DNA of 12,060 bases. Origin: Thaumarchaeota archaeon UBA183. GTDB taxonomy: Archaea > Thermoproteota > Nitrososphaeria > Nitrososphaerales > UBA183. Positions 5,543-12,060 of this stretch are shown piece after piece. The translations under genes were made by a program, and so were the position numbers. The stretch's first letter is position 1. Each line of letters opens with the position of its first letter. The notes beneath the pieces are model-generated. The model was not told where the DNA came from and did no database searches. It saw only the letters and a list, made by a program, of their open reading frames with translations. The stretch lies in the NCBI GenBank assembly GCA_002495205.1, contig DAEE01000056.1, positions 1-12,060 of the forward strand, written 5' to 3'.

Positions 5543-6400
5543 ATGGCAGAAGACAGAGCCGTTTCGATGGCAGCCCTTGAGGCCCGCATGAAGTCCTACG
5601 CTACGCGCGTGGACTCGGCGCTCGCCAGGGAGCTCAAGCTGTACACGCACTCTAGGTTCCACGACCCCCTCGTGTACGCCATTGAGGGAGGGAAGCGGGT
5701 CCGCCCGGTCATGCTCATGCTTTCAGCCGAGGCCCTCGGGTGCAAGGACGACTCCGGCCTAGGAGCCGCGGTTGCCGTTGAGCTACTGCACACCGAGTCA
5801 ATCATCCACGACGACGTCATCGACGAGGAGAAGGTGAGGAGGGCGAAGATGCCTTTCCACATCAAGTACGGTTACAGTGCGTCACTGCTCTCCGCAGACT
5901 TCGTCTTCGCGATGATTCTGGCCATAGCAGCCAGGTACGACGACAGGAGAATTGCGGAGGAGGTGAGCAACGCGGCCCTGCAGATGGCCGAGGGGGAGTA
6001 CTCCGAGCTGACCATCGACCCCCAGGTCTACAAGCTGACATGGGACGAGTACATCAGAATCATCACTGAGAAGACCGCCTCCCTTTTCGAGACGTCGGCC
6101 AAGCTGGGGGCGCTGATCGGGGGAGGGGACGAGAAGGAGGTCGAGGCCCTTGCGGACTACGGAAGGTGCATGGGCATCGCGTACCAGCTGAAGGACGACC
6201 TGCTCGACTGGAGGTCCCAGGACAAGGTGACCGTCGGCCTGCTGAAGACCCACAGCGAGAGCGAGGTGGTCGGGAAAATGACGGCCCAGGCCGAGTCGTA
6301 CGCAGAAGAGGCAAAAAGGCGGCTGATGCATCTCCCCAGAAACGAAGCGACTGTGCTGCTAGAGGACCTTTCGGACTTCTCGATACTCCGGGACTATTGA
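5543..6400 (+). CDS. Polyprenyl diphosphate synthase (geranylgeranyl diphosphate synthase-like)
   Basis: A 285-residue trans-isoprenyl diphosphate synthase, which condenses allylic diphosphates with isopentenyl diphosphate. GGKRVRP (49-55) binds diphosphate. The first aspartate-rich motif is DDVID (90-94) in IIHDDVIDEE, and the second is DDLLD (218-222) in YQLKDDLLDW. Between them lie GEYSEL (151-156) and EKTASLFE (176-183), whose Lys is conserved. Product length is not certain. The residues before the first motif (TESIIH) are not the aromatic ones that limit chains to C15, so C20 or longer is plausible, for archaeal lipids or quinones. Unusual: the region after DDLLD lacks the usual GK..G.D...GK.T segment, and the protein is about 40 residues shorter than the common 320-330. 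The ATG at 5543 has a TATA box 38 bp upstream. It converges on atpK with a 25-bp gap. Confidence 0.92.
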   Translation: MAEDRAVSMAALEARMKSYATRVDSALARELKLYTHSRFHDPLVYAIEGGKRVRPVMLMLSAEALGCKDDSGLGAAVAVELLHTESIIHDDVIDEEKVRRAKMPFHIKYGYSASLLSADFVFAMILAIAARYDDRRIAEEVSNAALQMAEGEYSELTIDPQVYKLTWDEYIRIITEKTASLFETSAKLGALIGGGDEKEVEALADYGRCMGIAYQLKDDLLDWRSQDKVTVGLLKTHSESEVVGKMTAQAESYAEEAKRRLMHLPRNEATVLLEDLSDFSILRDY

Positions 6401-6425
6401 GCGACTGCAGGCCCCTTCTGGCCGT

Positions 6426-6740
6426 CTACCCAGACTGGCCTAGGATGATGAAGGCTATCGCGAACCCGTAGATTGCGATTGCCTCAGCAAGCACGACGAA
6501 GATCAGCGCGGTCGTCCTGACTTCGGCCTTCTCGGTCACTGCGGCGATGGCGGCCGAGCCGGATGTTCCCACGCCGACGCCCGCGCCGAGGGCTGCCAGG
6601 CCGAACGCTAGACCTGCCGCGAGGAACTGCTGGCCGTTGGCTGCCGCTCCGGGAGTGATGGCGAAGACCGGAGCCGAGACCGCAGACAAGAGGGTCGCAA
6701 GAAAGCTGAGGGCAAGGAATGCCTTGGAAAGCCTTCGCAT
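6426..6740 (-). CDS. atpK: A/V-type ATPase subunit K (proteolipid c-ring subunit)
   Basis: A 104-residue proteolipid, the ring subunit that carries ions across the membrane in the rotary ATPase. Residues 1-27 look like a signal peptide (basic start, hydrophobic run, APVFA before ITPG), as in several archaeal K subunits. Two membrane helices follow, about 36-66 with the glycine-rich GAGVGVGTSGSAA, and 74-100. The ion-binding carboxylate is Glu86 in VLAEAIAIYG; the first helix has no acidic partner. The neighbouring residues do not show an evident sodium site, so proton coupling is the simpler guess. It is a single-hairpin form, not the doubled four-helix form. It follows atpC on the same strand but has its own TATA box in the 68-bp gap, which fits the extra copies of K needed per complex. 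Confidence 0.95.
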   Translation of the reverse strand: MRRLSKAFLALSFLATLLSAVSAPVFAITPGAAANGQQFLAAGLAFGLAALGAGVGVGTSGSAAIAAVTEKAEVRTTALIFVVLAEAIAIYGFAIAFIILGQSG

Positions 6741-6771
6741 TGCTTGACGAAACAGCGCCTTCGAAAACCGC

Positions 6772-6778
6772 TTATAAA
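6772..6778 (-). promoter_or_regulatory. TATA box for atpK
   Basis: On the minus strand, TTTATAA lies in CCTCTCAACGTTTATAAG, centred about 35 bp before the ATG at 6740. It predicts a start near 6749 and a leader of under 10 nt. The proteolipid can thus be transcribed apart from the upstream atpC. Confidence 0.65.
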
Positions 6779-6808
6779 CGTTGAGAGGGGAGAATTGGAA
6801 AACCGGGG

Positions 6809-7861
6809 CTAGACCCTCAATCTGGAAAGGATCTTCTTCGGGTCCATCCCAGCCTCGACCCCGATGGCGATCGCTGCCAGGTTGCTCACCTCGAATTCGA
6901 GGAGCTTGACAAGTGCGAGAATCGGTCCGGGGCTGAGGCCCTGCCAGACAAAGGCGAGGGCCGCTGTGTCCCTCATCTCTTTGGCGAAGCCATCCTCGAC
7001 CATGTCGATGAGCTCCTCGTCGCTCTGGGCTCCCTGTAGTGGGAAGCGGTAGGCCGATTCAATCATCTTCACCGCCTCTGGCGCAGAGTCGGCGGCGGCC
7101 ATGCTGTTCAGCGTCTGGAGCGACACCCTCCTCGCGGGGGCAATCATCAGCTCCTGGAGGTCTGCCTCCGTGAGACCCCAGAGCTTCGCGCGTAGAACAC
7201 TGAGCACATTGTAGGCATCGATGTCTAGTGCGACCAAGTCGTTCACCCCGTTCACGTTGGCTGATTTGGCGGAGTATAGCTTCGAGTTAAGGGAGTACTC
7301 CTTCGATATCGCAGAAAGGACCGCGTGGTCGATGTACACGTCAAAGAGCCTAATCTCCCCCTTTGCGGAGTACGCGGAGAGAGCCTTCTCCACGTCGGAG
7401 AAGAACTCCGAGCCGGACAGCATCGTGACGGCCTCGTTGACGTCCCGGGCCGAGAGGACCTTCACCATGAGGTCTCTCCTTCCCACGAGTTCCTCGGCCT
7501 TCATGTCGAGGTACTCCACGGTCTCTTCGTAGGAGCGGCCGAGGGCCCTTGCCTTCAGGGCCAGTTTCAGGTCCCAAGCTATGTTCTTCAGGTAGTACTG
7601 CTGGAGGATCTTGTATCTCCCTGCGCCCTGGGTAGCCGACCTGTGGACGACCGCGAGGCGCTCCCGGAGGGCGAGTTCAATCCTCCTCGCGTTGTAGGGG
7701 GAAGACACGCTGGAGAGGGCGTCGGCGTAGGGCGTACTGCGGAGCCTGTTCACAAGCTCTTCCAGCGAGGCGGACTCGGCCAACTTCTGCACCGTGGCCG
7801 CGTCGAGGAGCGAGCCCCTGAGCGCGAAAGCCTTGGTTCCGACGTAGGTCCTGCTCGACAA
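6809..7861 (-). CDS. atpC: A/V-type ATPase subunit C (homologue of V-ATPase subunit d)
   Basis: A 350-residue soluble subunit that links the central rotor stalk to the membrane K-ring. Length matches the family, and the helical all-through composition, the opening RTYVGTKAFALRGSLLDAATVQKLAESASLEELVNRLRSTPY and the repeated LR..L..L pattern are typical. A further family-like segment is AVVHRSATQGAGRYKILQQYYLKNIAWDLKLALKARALG. The start is a TTG at 7861, supported by GGAG six bases before it (minus strand, 7871-7868) and a TATA box at 7900-7907. No upstream ATG exists in frame before that box. It is followed by atpK on the same strand and is divergent from atpI. The other ATPase subunits (A, B, D, E, F) are outside the window. 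Confidence 0.92.
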   Translation of the reverse strand: MSSRTYVGTKAFALRGSLLDAATVQKLAESASLEELVNRLRSTPYADALSSVSSPYNARRIELALRERLAVVHRSATQGAGRYKILQQYYLKNIAWDLKLALKARALGRSYEETVEYLDMKAEELVGRRDLMVKVLSARDVNEAVTMLSGSEFFSDVEKALSAYSAKGEIRLFDVYIDHAVLSAISKEYSLNSKLYSAKSANVNGVNDLVALDIDAYNVLSVLRAKLWGLTEADLQELMIAPARRVSLQTLNSMAAADSAPEAVKMIESAYRFPLQGAQSDEELIDMVEDGFAKEMRDTAALAFVWQGLSPGPILALVKLLEFEVSNLAAIAIGVEAGMDPKKILSRLRV

Positions 7862-7867
7862 GTGAGT

Positions 7868-7871
7868 CTCC
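7868..7871 (-). promoter_or_regulatory. Ribosome site that supports the TTG start of atpC
   Basis: On the minus strand, GGAG is followed by six bases (ACTCAC) and the TTG at 7861. This is normal Shine-Dalgarno spacing and decides a start that would otherwise be doubtful. Confidence 0.6.
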
Positions 7872-7899
7872 GGATTCTTGCCTGCCGAAGCCAGACAGC

Positions 7900-7907
7900 T
7901 TATAATG
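7900..7907 (-). promoter_or_regulatory. TATA box for atpC
   Basis: CATTATAA on the minus strand lies about 43 bp before the TTG at 7861. It places transcription start near 7878, leaving a short leader that contains the GGAG ribosome site. Confidence 0.55.
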
Positions 7908-7926
7908 ATTAATCCCGCGGAACTGT

Positions 7927-7963
7927 GAAAGGAACCCGAGGGTTCGATCCGGGACCCCCACCA
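7927..7963 (+). other. tRNA 3'-end-like fragment (T-loop-like, ends in CCACCA)
   Basis: Between the divergent ATPase genes, GGGTTCGATCCGGG followed by ACCCCCACCA resembles the T-arm, acceptor 3' strand and CCA end of a tRNA. The T-stem does not pair properly (one base appears to be missing), and I find no matching 5' acceptor strand or anticodon arm nearby. It may be a decayed tRNA end or attachment scar, or chance in GC-rich DNA. It lies just upstream of the atpI TATA box. Confidence 0.3.
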
Positions 7964-7965
7964 TG

Positions 7966-7973
7966 CTTAATAA
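7966..7973 (+). promoter_or_regulatory. TATA box for atpI
   Basis: CTTAATAA is centred near 7970, predicting transcription start near 7996 and a leader of about 11 nt before the TTG at 8007. With the atpC box at 7900-7907 on the other strand, the 145-bp gap is a divergent promoter region for two parts of the same enzyme. Confidence 0.55.
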
Positions 7974-8006
7974 CGGAACTCGGGCGCGGCAGAAAACGCA
8001 TAGCGA

Positions 8007-10058
8007 TTGGGTGTCGCCCGGCTTTCCAAGGTCACGATAATCTCCCCACGCAGTGAGTATGAAGACGTAGCCAAGGCGCTTGCCCACTTCGAGGACTTCC
8101 ACCCTCTGGAAGGGGTGCCCCAGAACTTCGATCCTGGCGTCCAGGAGCTTACCGTGAAGGCGGTGAGGCTCTTCGCGCAAGCAGACCAGGCGGTCAAGGA
8201 CCTCGGGCTGAAGCTGATGCCGGGGCAGATGGACATCGTATTCAGGGGGGTCAAGGTGCCCCAGAGCACCTTCGACGCGTCCAACTGGGAGGAGCTCCTC
8301 AACAAGGCGGATGCCCTGCTAGAACCCATCGGAGAAGAGGTCAGGGCGGAGAAGGTGCTGCTGCAGAAGGCGCAGAAGGACGAGGCCGACTCGGAGGCGC
8401 TCATGGGTGCGCTCAAGGTCGTGTCCGGGTTCTCGTCCGACCTGACCGGGCTCTCTGGGCTCGCTCAGTTCAAGGCCGCCGTCCTGCTTGTCGAGAATGA
8501 GAAGCTGGCGGAGTTCGGGAGGTCGCTCCCGGATGCGCTGTTCCTCCGGCAGCCGGTCAGCAGAGATCAGACACTGGTCATGGTGGCCGTCGCCAGGGCT
8601 GAAGAGGCGAGGCTTGACAAGACGATGAAGCTCCTCGAGCTCAAACCTCTAGTCATTCCCCCCACCTTCCCACAGAACCCTGCAGAGGCGTACAGGAAGG
8701 CTTCCCAGGACCACGACGCAGCCGTCGCGGCCAAGGAGAGGGCCGAAGCTCAGATGGCGGAGTCCAGGGAGAAGCACGGCACCGAGCTCCTCGCGCTGAG
8801 AGAGCTGTCGGAGGTTGCCCGGAAGACCCTTGACGAGGCAAGGGTGTCAGGGGAGATGCAGAGGATGGCGATGATCTCCGGGTACATCCCTGCCAGCAAG
8901 GAGCCCAAGCTGAAGGAGATGTTCGGCAGGTGGATTGTCCACACCGAGGCCGTAGACCCCGGCTCGGAGGGAGGGCGCGTCCCCACTCTCATGGAGAACA
9001 GGAAGGGGCTGGGGCTCTATCAGCCGGTCACCATGGAGCAGGGGATTCCGGCCGAGCACGAGGTGGACCCGACGCCCCTGGTCTCGTTCGTATTTCCCGT
9101 CTTCTTCGGGATGATGTTCGGTGATGTTGGCCATGGCCTGATTCTGACCGCGTTCTTCCTTTGGGTCAGGCATGTGTCGAGCGGGAACATGAGGCAATGG
9201 GCCAACATGTTCGTCGTGGCTGGAGTCTCTGCGATTGTCTTCGGGGTAATCTTCGGGGAGTTCTTCGAGCTCTCGTTCTCCAGCTTCGTCCCAATCCCAG
9301 CTGCCGTAGAGATCATCCACAGGGCAGCAGGGGCTGTAGACACTTTCAACTTCCTGCCGACGCCCTTCGCGGGGATCAACCTTGTCCTGATAGTGAGCTT
9401 CCTAATCGGAATCGCCCACCTTGCAACGGCCCTCGGCCTCGACGTCTACCAGGCCGCGAAGGAGCACGACCGCGCGGAGCTCTGGCTCGAGAAGGTCCCG
9501 GTCTTCACGATGTACCTTTCGGGCGTAGGGTACGGGCTGGCCTTCGTCGGCGTGGGGTTTAGCTTCAACGTGCTGTCGAGCTCCGCCCCCAACCCGCTTC
9601 TCGGAGTGCCCAACAACCTGCTGGGCGCTGTCTCGCTGGCTGTGCTTGTGCCGTCCATGATCGTCCTGTTCGCCGGGAAGAGCGTGGCCATAGCCGCCGG
9701 GAGGCTGAAGGGAGGTTCTGTGCTCGGTGCCCTCTCCAACGGTGGCCTAGAGGTCTTCGAGAGGATTTCCCAGTTCATGTCCAACACCATAAGCTACGTC
9801 AGGCTTGCGGTCATGCTTCTTGTCCACGCGGCCCTCCTCCTGATAGTCAACCTGCTTCAACCCTGGGCGAACCCGGTTATGATTGTCCCCTGGGTGGTGC
9901 TCAACCTGCTCATACTCTCCTTTGAGGCGTTCATAGTCTACGTCCAAGACCTGAGGTTGCACCTCTACGAATTCTTTACGAAGTTCTACACGGGGACGGG
10001 CGTGCCCTTCAGGAAGATACTCCCCGACAGGGCTCGAATCAGGATAAACTGGCTCTAG
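8007..10058 (+). CDS. atpI: A/V-type ATPase subunit I (subunit a, stator and ion channel)
   Basis: A 683-residue stator subunit of the rotary ATPase that forms the ion half-channels against the K-ring. Residues 1 to about 355 are cytosolic, with helical coiled-coil stretches (about 95-130 and 235-285, rich in Ala, Glu, Lys and Arg) that fold back as the peripheral arm. The membrane domain starts near 358 with LVSFVFPVFFGMMFGDVGHGL, the family's most conserved motif, and has about seven or eight further hydrophobic segments to about 655. The essential Arg is Arg599, in NTISYVRLAVMLLVH. Length fits the family. The start is TTG at 8007: a TAG lies two codons upstream in frame and no ATG lies within the conserved N-terminus. 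Its stop overlaps that of nuoN tail to tail. Confidence 0.95.
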   Translation: MGVARLSKVTIISPRSEYEDVAKALAHFEDFHPLEGVPQNFDPGVQELTVKAVRLFAQADQAVKDLGLKLMPGQMDIVFRGVKVPQSTFDASNWEELLNKADALLEPIGEEVRAEKVLLQKAQKDEADSEALMGALKVVSGFSSDLTGLSGLAQFKAAVLLVENEKLAEFGRSLPDALFLRQPVSRDQTLVMVAVARAEEARLDKTMKLLELKPLVIPPTFPQNPAEAYRKASQDHDAAVAAKERAEAQMAESREKHGTELLALRELSEVARKTLDEARVSGEMQRMAMISGYIPASKEPKLKEMFGRWIVHTEAVDPGSEGGRVPTLMENRKGLGLYQPVTMEQGIPAEHEVDPTPLVSFVFPVFFGMMFGDVGHGLILTAFFLWVRHVSSGNMRQWANMFVVAGVSAIVFGVIFGEFFELSFSSFVPIPAAVEIIHRAAGAVDTFNFLPTPFAGINLVLIVSFLIGIAHLATALGLDVYQAAKEHDRAELWLEKVPVFTMYLSGVGYGLAFVGVGFSFNVLSSSAPNPLLGVPNNLLGAVSLAVLVPSMIVLFAGKSVAIAAGRLKGGSVLGALSNGGLEVFERISQFMSNTISYVRLAVMLLVHAALLLIVNLLQPWANPVMIVPWVVLNLLILSFEAFIVYVQDLRLHLYEFFTKFYTGTGVPFRKILPDRARIRINWL

Positions 10059-11509
10059 CCCAGTCCGGCGACCGCGCCCGAAGCGAAGTTGATTGCCTGC
10101 TGAGGGAACAGGCCGATGCCAATTATCAGCCCGACCATTACGGCGAAGAGAAGGACGAACCAGAAGGGCTCCTTCACCCTCTCCGTGCTCTCCCCTTCGT
10201 CGATGTACATCCGCTTTATGACCCAGGCATAGTAGCCTAGGCTGAAGGCAGAGTTCAGGATTGCTGCCAGGGCCAGCCAGGCGTAGGGCCCGTTGGCGAC
10301 AGAGAGGACGAGTATCAGCTTGCTCCAGAACCCGCTGAGCGGGGGGACCCCCGCAAGGCCGAGGAAGGCGACGGTCAGCGTGAACGCAGTGATGGGCATC
10401 CGCTTCCCAAGCCCGTTGTAGGCGCCCAGGTCCGCCCTCCGGAGTTGGAGGAGGACGAGGGCCGCTGCCAGGAAGGCCACCCCCTTCATCACCGCGTGGT
10501 TGATCACGTGGAAGACCGTCCCAGTCAGCCCGAGAGTGGCGGCGGATGAGCCGGGAGCGTTGGCGAAGGCCACGAACCCGATGAGCATGTACCCCGCCTG
10601 GGCGATGCTCGAGTACGCGAGCAGCCTGGTCATGCTCTTCTGGGTCAGTGCGGAGATGTTCCCGACAGTCATCGTAATTACAGCGAGCACTGCGAAGACG
10701 TTCGCCATCGTGAAGATTGGGCTCTTCGTGACTGCGTAGAGCGTGGTGATGGCGAGGAGGACCCTGATGGCTGCGATGAACCCGGCCTTCTTGGTGGCTG
10801 CCGCGAGGAGGGTGCTTATGGTGGTCGGGGCCCCTTCGTACGCGTCAGGGATCCACATGTGGAAGGGGACAATCGACATCTTGAAGCCGAAGCCAGCGAC
10901 GAACAGGAGGGTGGCGACGCCTGCGAGGGCCGAAGGATGGCTCGTGAAGCCGGCGACGACAGCCGAGATCTGGGTGCTGCCTGTGAGGCCGTAGGCGAGG
11001 CTGATTGCGTAGAGGATGACCGCAGACGACATCGCTCCTATGATCGCATACTTGACCGACGCCTCGTTTGACCGGAGTTTCTTGTCGAAGCCGGCGAGGA
11101 CGTAGGTCGGGAGGCTCATCAGCTCCCATGAGACGAAGAGCATCAGCAGGTCCTGGGAGTAGGCGAGGAGGACCATGCCCAGGGCGGTGAATGCTAGCAG
11201 GCTGTAGTAGACAGGGTTGCTGGTGCTCTTCTGGAAGTCGAAGGACGCTACTGCGACCGCCAAGGTAACGCCGACGGTCACCAGTGCGAACACCCCGCCC
11301 AGCTGGTCGGGGATGACGAGAGAGCCGGCCCAGGGGACCGAGGAGGGGTACAGGGTGAACAGGCCGATCAGAGCGAAGGCGGCCGCGAGCACCAGGGCGA
11401 GGATGTACCCCGCGAGGTTCTCCTTCCCGCTTCTGAAGACCTGGAGAAGAGGGAGGAACAGCCCTGTCCCTGCGAGCAGCGCTACTGTGATGGTGAGGTA
11501 GTCAATCAT
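10055..11509 (-). CDS. nuoN: NADH-quinone oxidoreductase subunit N-like proton-translocating subunit
   Basis: A 484-residue membrane-arm subunit of a complex I-like enzyme, with about 14 hydrophobic segments. Antiporter-type key residues are visible. Glu129 lies in FVSWELMSLPTYVLAGF. Lys210 lies in FGFKMSIVPFHMWIPDAYEGAP, the hallmark of the family. Lys240/Lys241 lie in LLAAATKKAGF, and a further Lys in HVINHAVMKGVAFLAAAL on a late helix. The segment GLAGVPPLSGFWSK is also typical. Start is ATG at 11509, one base after the stop of the upstream nuoM-like gene (TAGTATG on the minus strand), so the two are one operon and probably translationally coupled. nuoM followed by nuoN is a common order, with N last. 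The electron-donor module is outside the window, so NADH, F420 or ferredoxin as donor cannot be told. Confidence 0.94.
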   Translation of the reverse strand: MIDYLTITVALLAGTGLFLPLLQVFRSGKENLAGYILALVLAAAFALIGLFTLYPSSVPWAGSLVIPDQLGGVFALVTVGVTLAVAVASFDFQKSTSNPVYYSLLAFTALGMVLLAYSQDLLMLFVSWELMSLPTYVLAGFDKKLRSNEASVKYAIIGAMSSAVILYAISLAYGLTGSTQISAVVAGFTSHPSALAGVATLLFVAGFGFKMSIVPFHMWIPDAYEGAPTTISTLLAAATKKAGFIAAIRVLLAITTLYAVTKSPIFTMANVFAVLAVITMTVGNISALTQKSMTRLLAYSSIAQAGYMLIGFVAFANAPGSSAATLGLTGTVFHVINHAVMKGVAFLAAALVLLQLRRADLGAYNGLGKRMPITAFTLTVAFLGLAGVPPLSGFWSKLILVLSVANGPYAWLALAAILNSAFSLGYYAWVIKRMYIDEGESTERVKEPFWFVLLFAVMVGLIIGIGLFPQQAINFASGAVAGLG

Positions 11510-11510
11510 A

Positions 11511-12060
11511 CTACGCCAACCCCCTCAGGAACTGGGCCACCGGGAGGGCCGGTGTCAGGATGAGGTACGAAGCAACGATGAGGATTACCAGCGGGACCAG
11601 GTAGACCGCGAAGGCCGCCACGTCCGACCATTCCATGTCGTGGGCCTCGTGCCCCGGCTCCGCCGGAGACAGGACAGCCCTCTTGATCATCCAGAGGAAG
11701 TAGCCGGCGGTTATGACTGGTACGAGGACGGAGATGGCGGTGACGGCGTAGGCTGAAATGCCCGCCGCTATGATCATGAACTCGGCCAGGAAGCTGGAGA
11801 ACGGCGGCAGGCCCATGGCTGCAGCGGCGCCCAGCACCAGGACTGCCGCGGTCCGAGGCATCGTGGTCCCCAGCCCCTTCAGAAGCGGGATCTCCCTGGT
11901 TCCCGCCTGGTGCTGGATGTATCCAGAGAGCATGAAGAGGCTCCCCACGGCCAGGGCGTGGGTGAACATCTGGAAGATGGCTCCCTGGATGCCGAGGAGG
12001 TTCCCTGAAACCAGGGTCGCATAAGCGCCGAATAGAACGAACCCCATGTGGTTGATGCTG
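11511..12060 (-). CDS. nuoM: NADH-quinone oxidoreductase subunit M-like, C-terminal part (5' end outside window)
   Basis: The frame is open to the window edge; the ATG at 12047 is internal, since SINH precedes MGFVLFG, giving the conserved SI.HMGFV motif of NuoM-type subunits. About 182 residues are visible. HALAVGSLFMLSGYIQ follows, then PRTAAVLVLGAAAAMGLPPFSSFLAEFMII, the conserved helix region with a Glu after the GLPP turn, then two spans, a charged loop (PAEPGHEAHDMEW) and a final span. NuoM, NuoL and MrpA/D antiporter subunits are related; direct coupling to nuoN and the SI.HMGFV and GLPP..SFLAEF motifs favour M. It would translocate protons in the membrane arm of the same complex as NuoN. 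Confidence 0.88.
   Translation of the reverse strand, partial: SINHMGFVLFGAYATLVSGNLLGIQGAIFQMFTHALAVGSLFMLSGYIQHQAGTREIPLLKGLGTTMPRTAAVLVLGAAAAMGLPPFSSFLAEFMIIAAGISAYAVTAISVLVPVITAGYFLWMIKRAVLSPAEPGHEAHDMEWSDVAAFAVYLVPLVILIVASYLILTPALPVAQFLRGLA

Noticed and set aside
7325..7912. 195-codon plus-strand open frame antisense to atpC
   Set aside because: It is a shadow of the well-supported atpC gene; GC-rich third positions open long antisense frames here and elsewhere (for example 672-1268 and 8847-9320 minus).
1..12060. CRISPR array, transposon ends, toxin-antitoxin pair or defence system
   Set aside because: No regularly spaced repeats, transposase, nuclease or toxin-like small gene pair could be recognised.

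Overview
The window reads as a piece of an archaeal chromosome. It carries three subunits of an archaeal A/V-type ATPase (I/a, C and the K proteolipid), an isoprenoid diphosphate synthase of the kind used for archaeal lipids, TATA-like boxes about 25-40 bp upstream of several starts, several TTG/GTG starts, and a tRNA gene with a short intron that folds into a bulge-helix-bulge-like shape. High GC (about 60-70% in the housekeeping genes) with NuoM/NuoN-type antiporter subunits would fit a TACK archaeon (Nitrososphaeria/Thaumarchaeota-like or a relative). That placement is inference; no marker in the window proves it.

Layout. (1) 1-2018, plus strand: the 3' end of an ABC ATPase gene overlapping by 4 bp the gene for a 12-segment ABC-2-type permease. 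(2) 2019-2576: 558 bp without a convincing gene. It contains, at 2282-2339, a degenerate direct copy of the 3' end of the tRNA-Glu gene that lies 2.3 kb further on. (3) 2577-4512, plus strand: three small integral-membrane proteins: an unrecognised one, a DUF4386-type protein, and a 151-residue four-helix protein. (4) 4639-4730, minus strand: tRNA-Glu(UUC) with a 17-nt intron in the D-arm. Its 3' end is the intact partner of the copy at 2282-2339, so the membrane-gene block sits between direct repeats of a tRNA 3' end, the geometry left by tRNA-targeting integration. No integrase is present. (5) 4771-5496, minus: an unrecognised soluble protein. Divergent from it is 5543-6400, plus: a short polyprenyl diphosphate synthase. 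(6) 6426-7861, minus: atpK and upstream of it atpC. Divergent is atpI, 8007-10058, plus. (7) 10055-12060, minus: nuoN and the 3' part of nuoM, tail to tail with atpI, with the stop codons sharing a CTAG.

How the genes fit together. The right half is an energy-conservation neighbourhood. NuoM and NuoN are proton-translocating membrane-arm subunits of a complex I-like respiratory complex, and the A/V-type ATPase subunits form the proton channel (I and K) and the stalk link (C) of the enzyme that uses the resulting gradient. The polyprenyl synthase supplies isoprenoid chains, probably for membrane lipids or quinones. The left half is accessory: an exporter and a possible tRNA-bounded island of membrane proteins of unknown function.

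The two observations most worth following are the tRNA-Glu D-arm intron and the tRNA-end direct repeats flanking the membrane-protein block. I saw no CRISPR array, transposase, rRNA gene or recognisable defence system.
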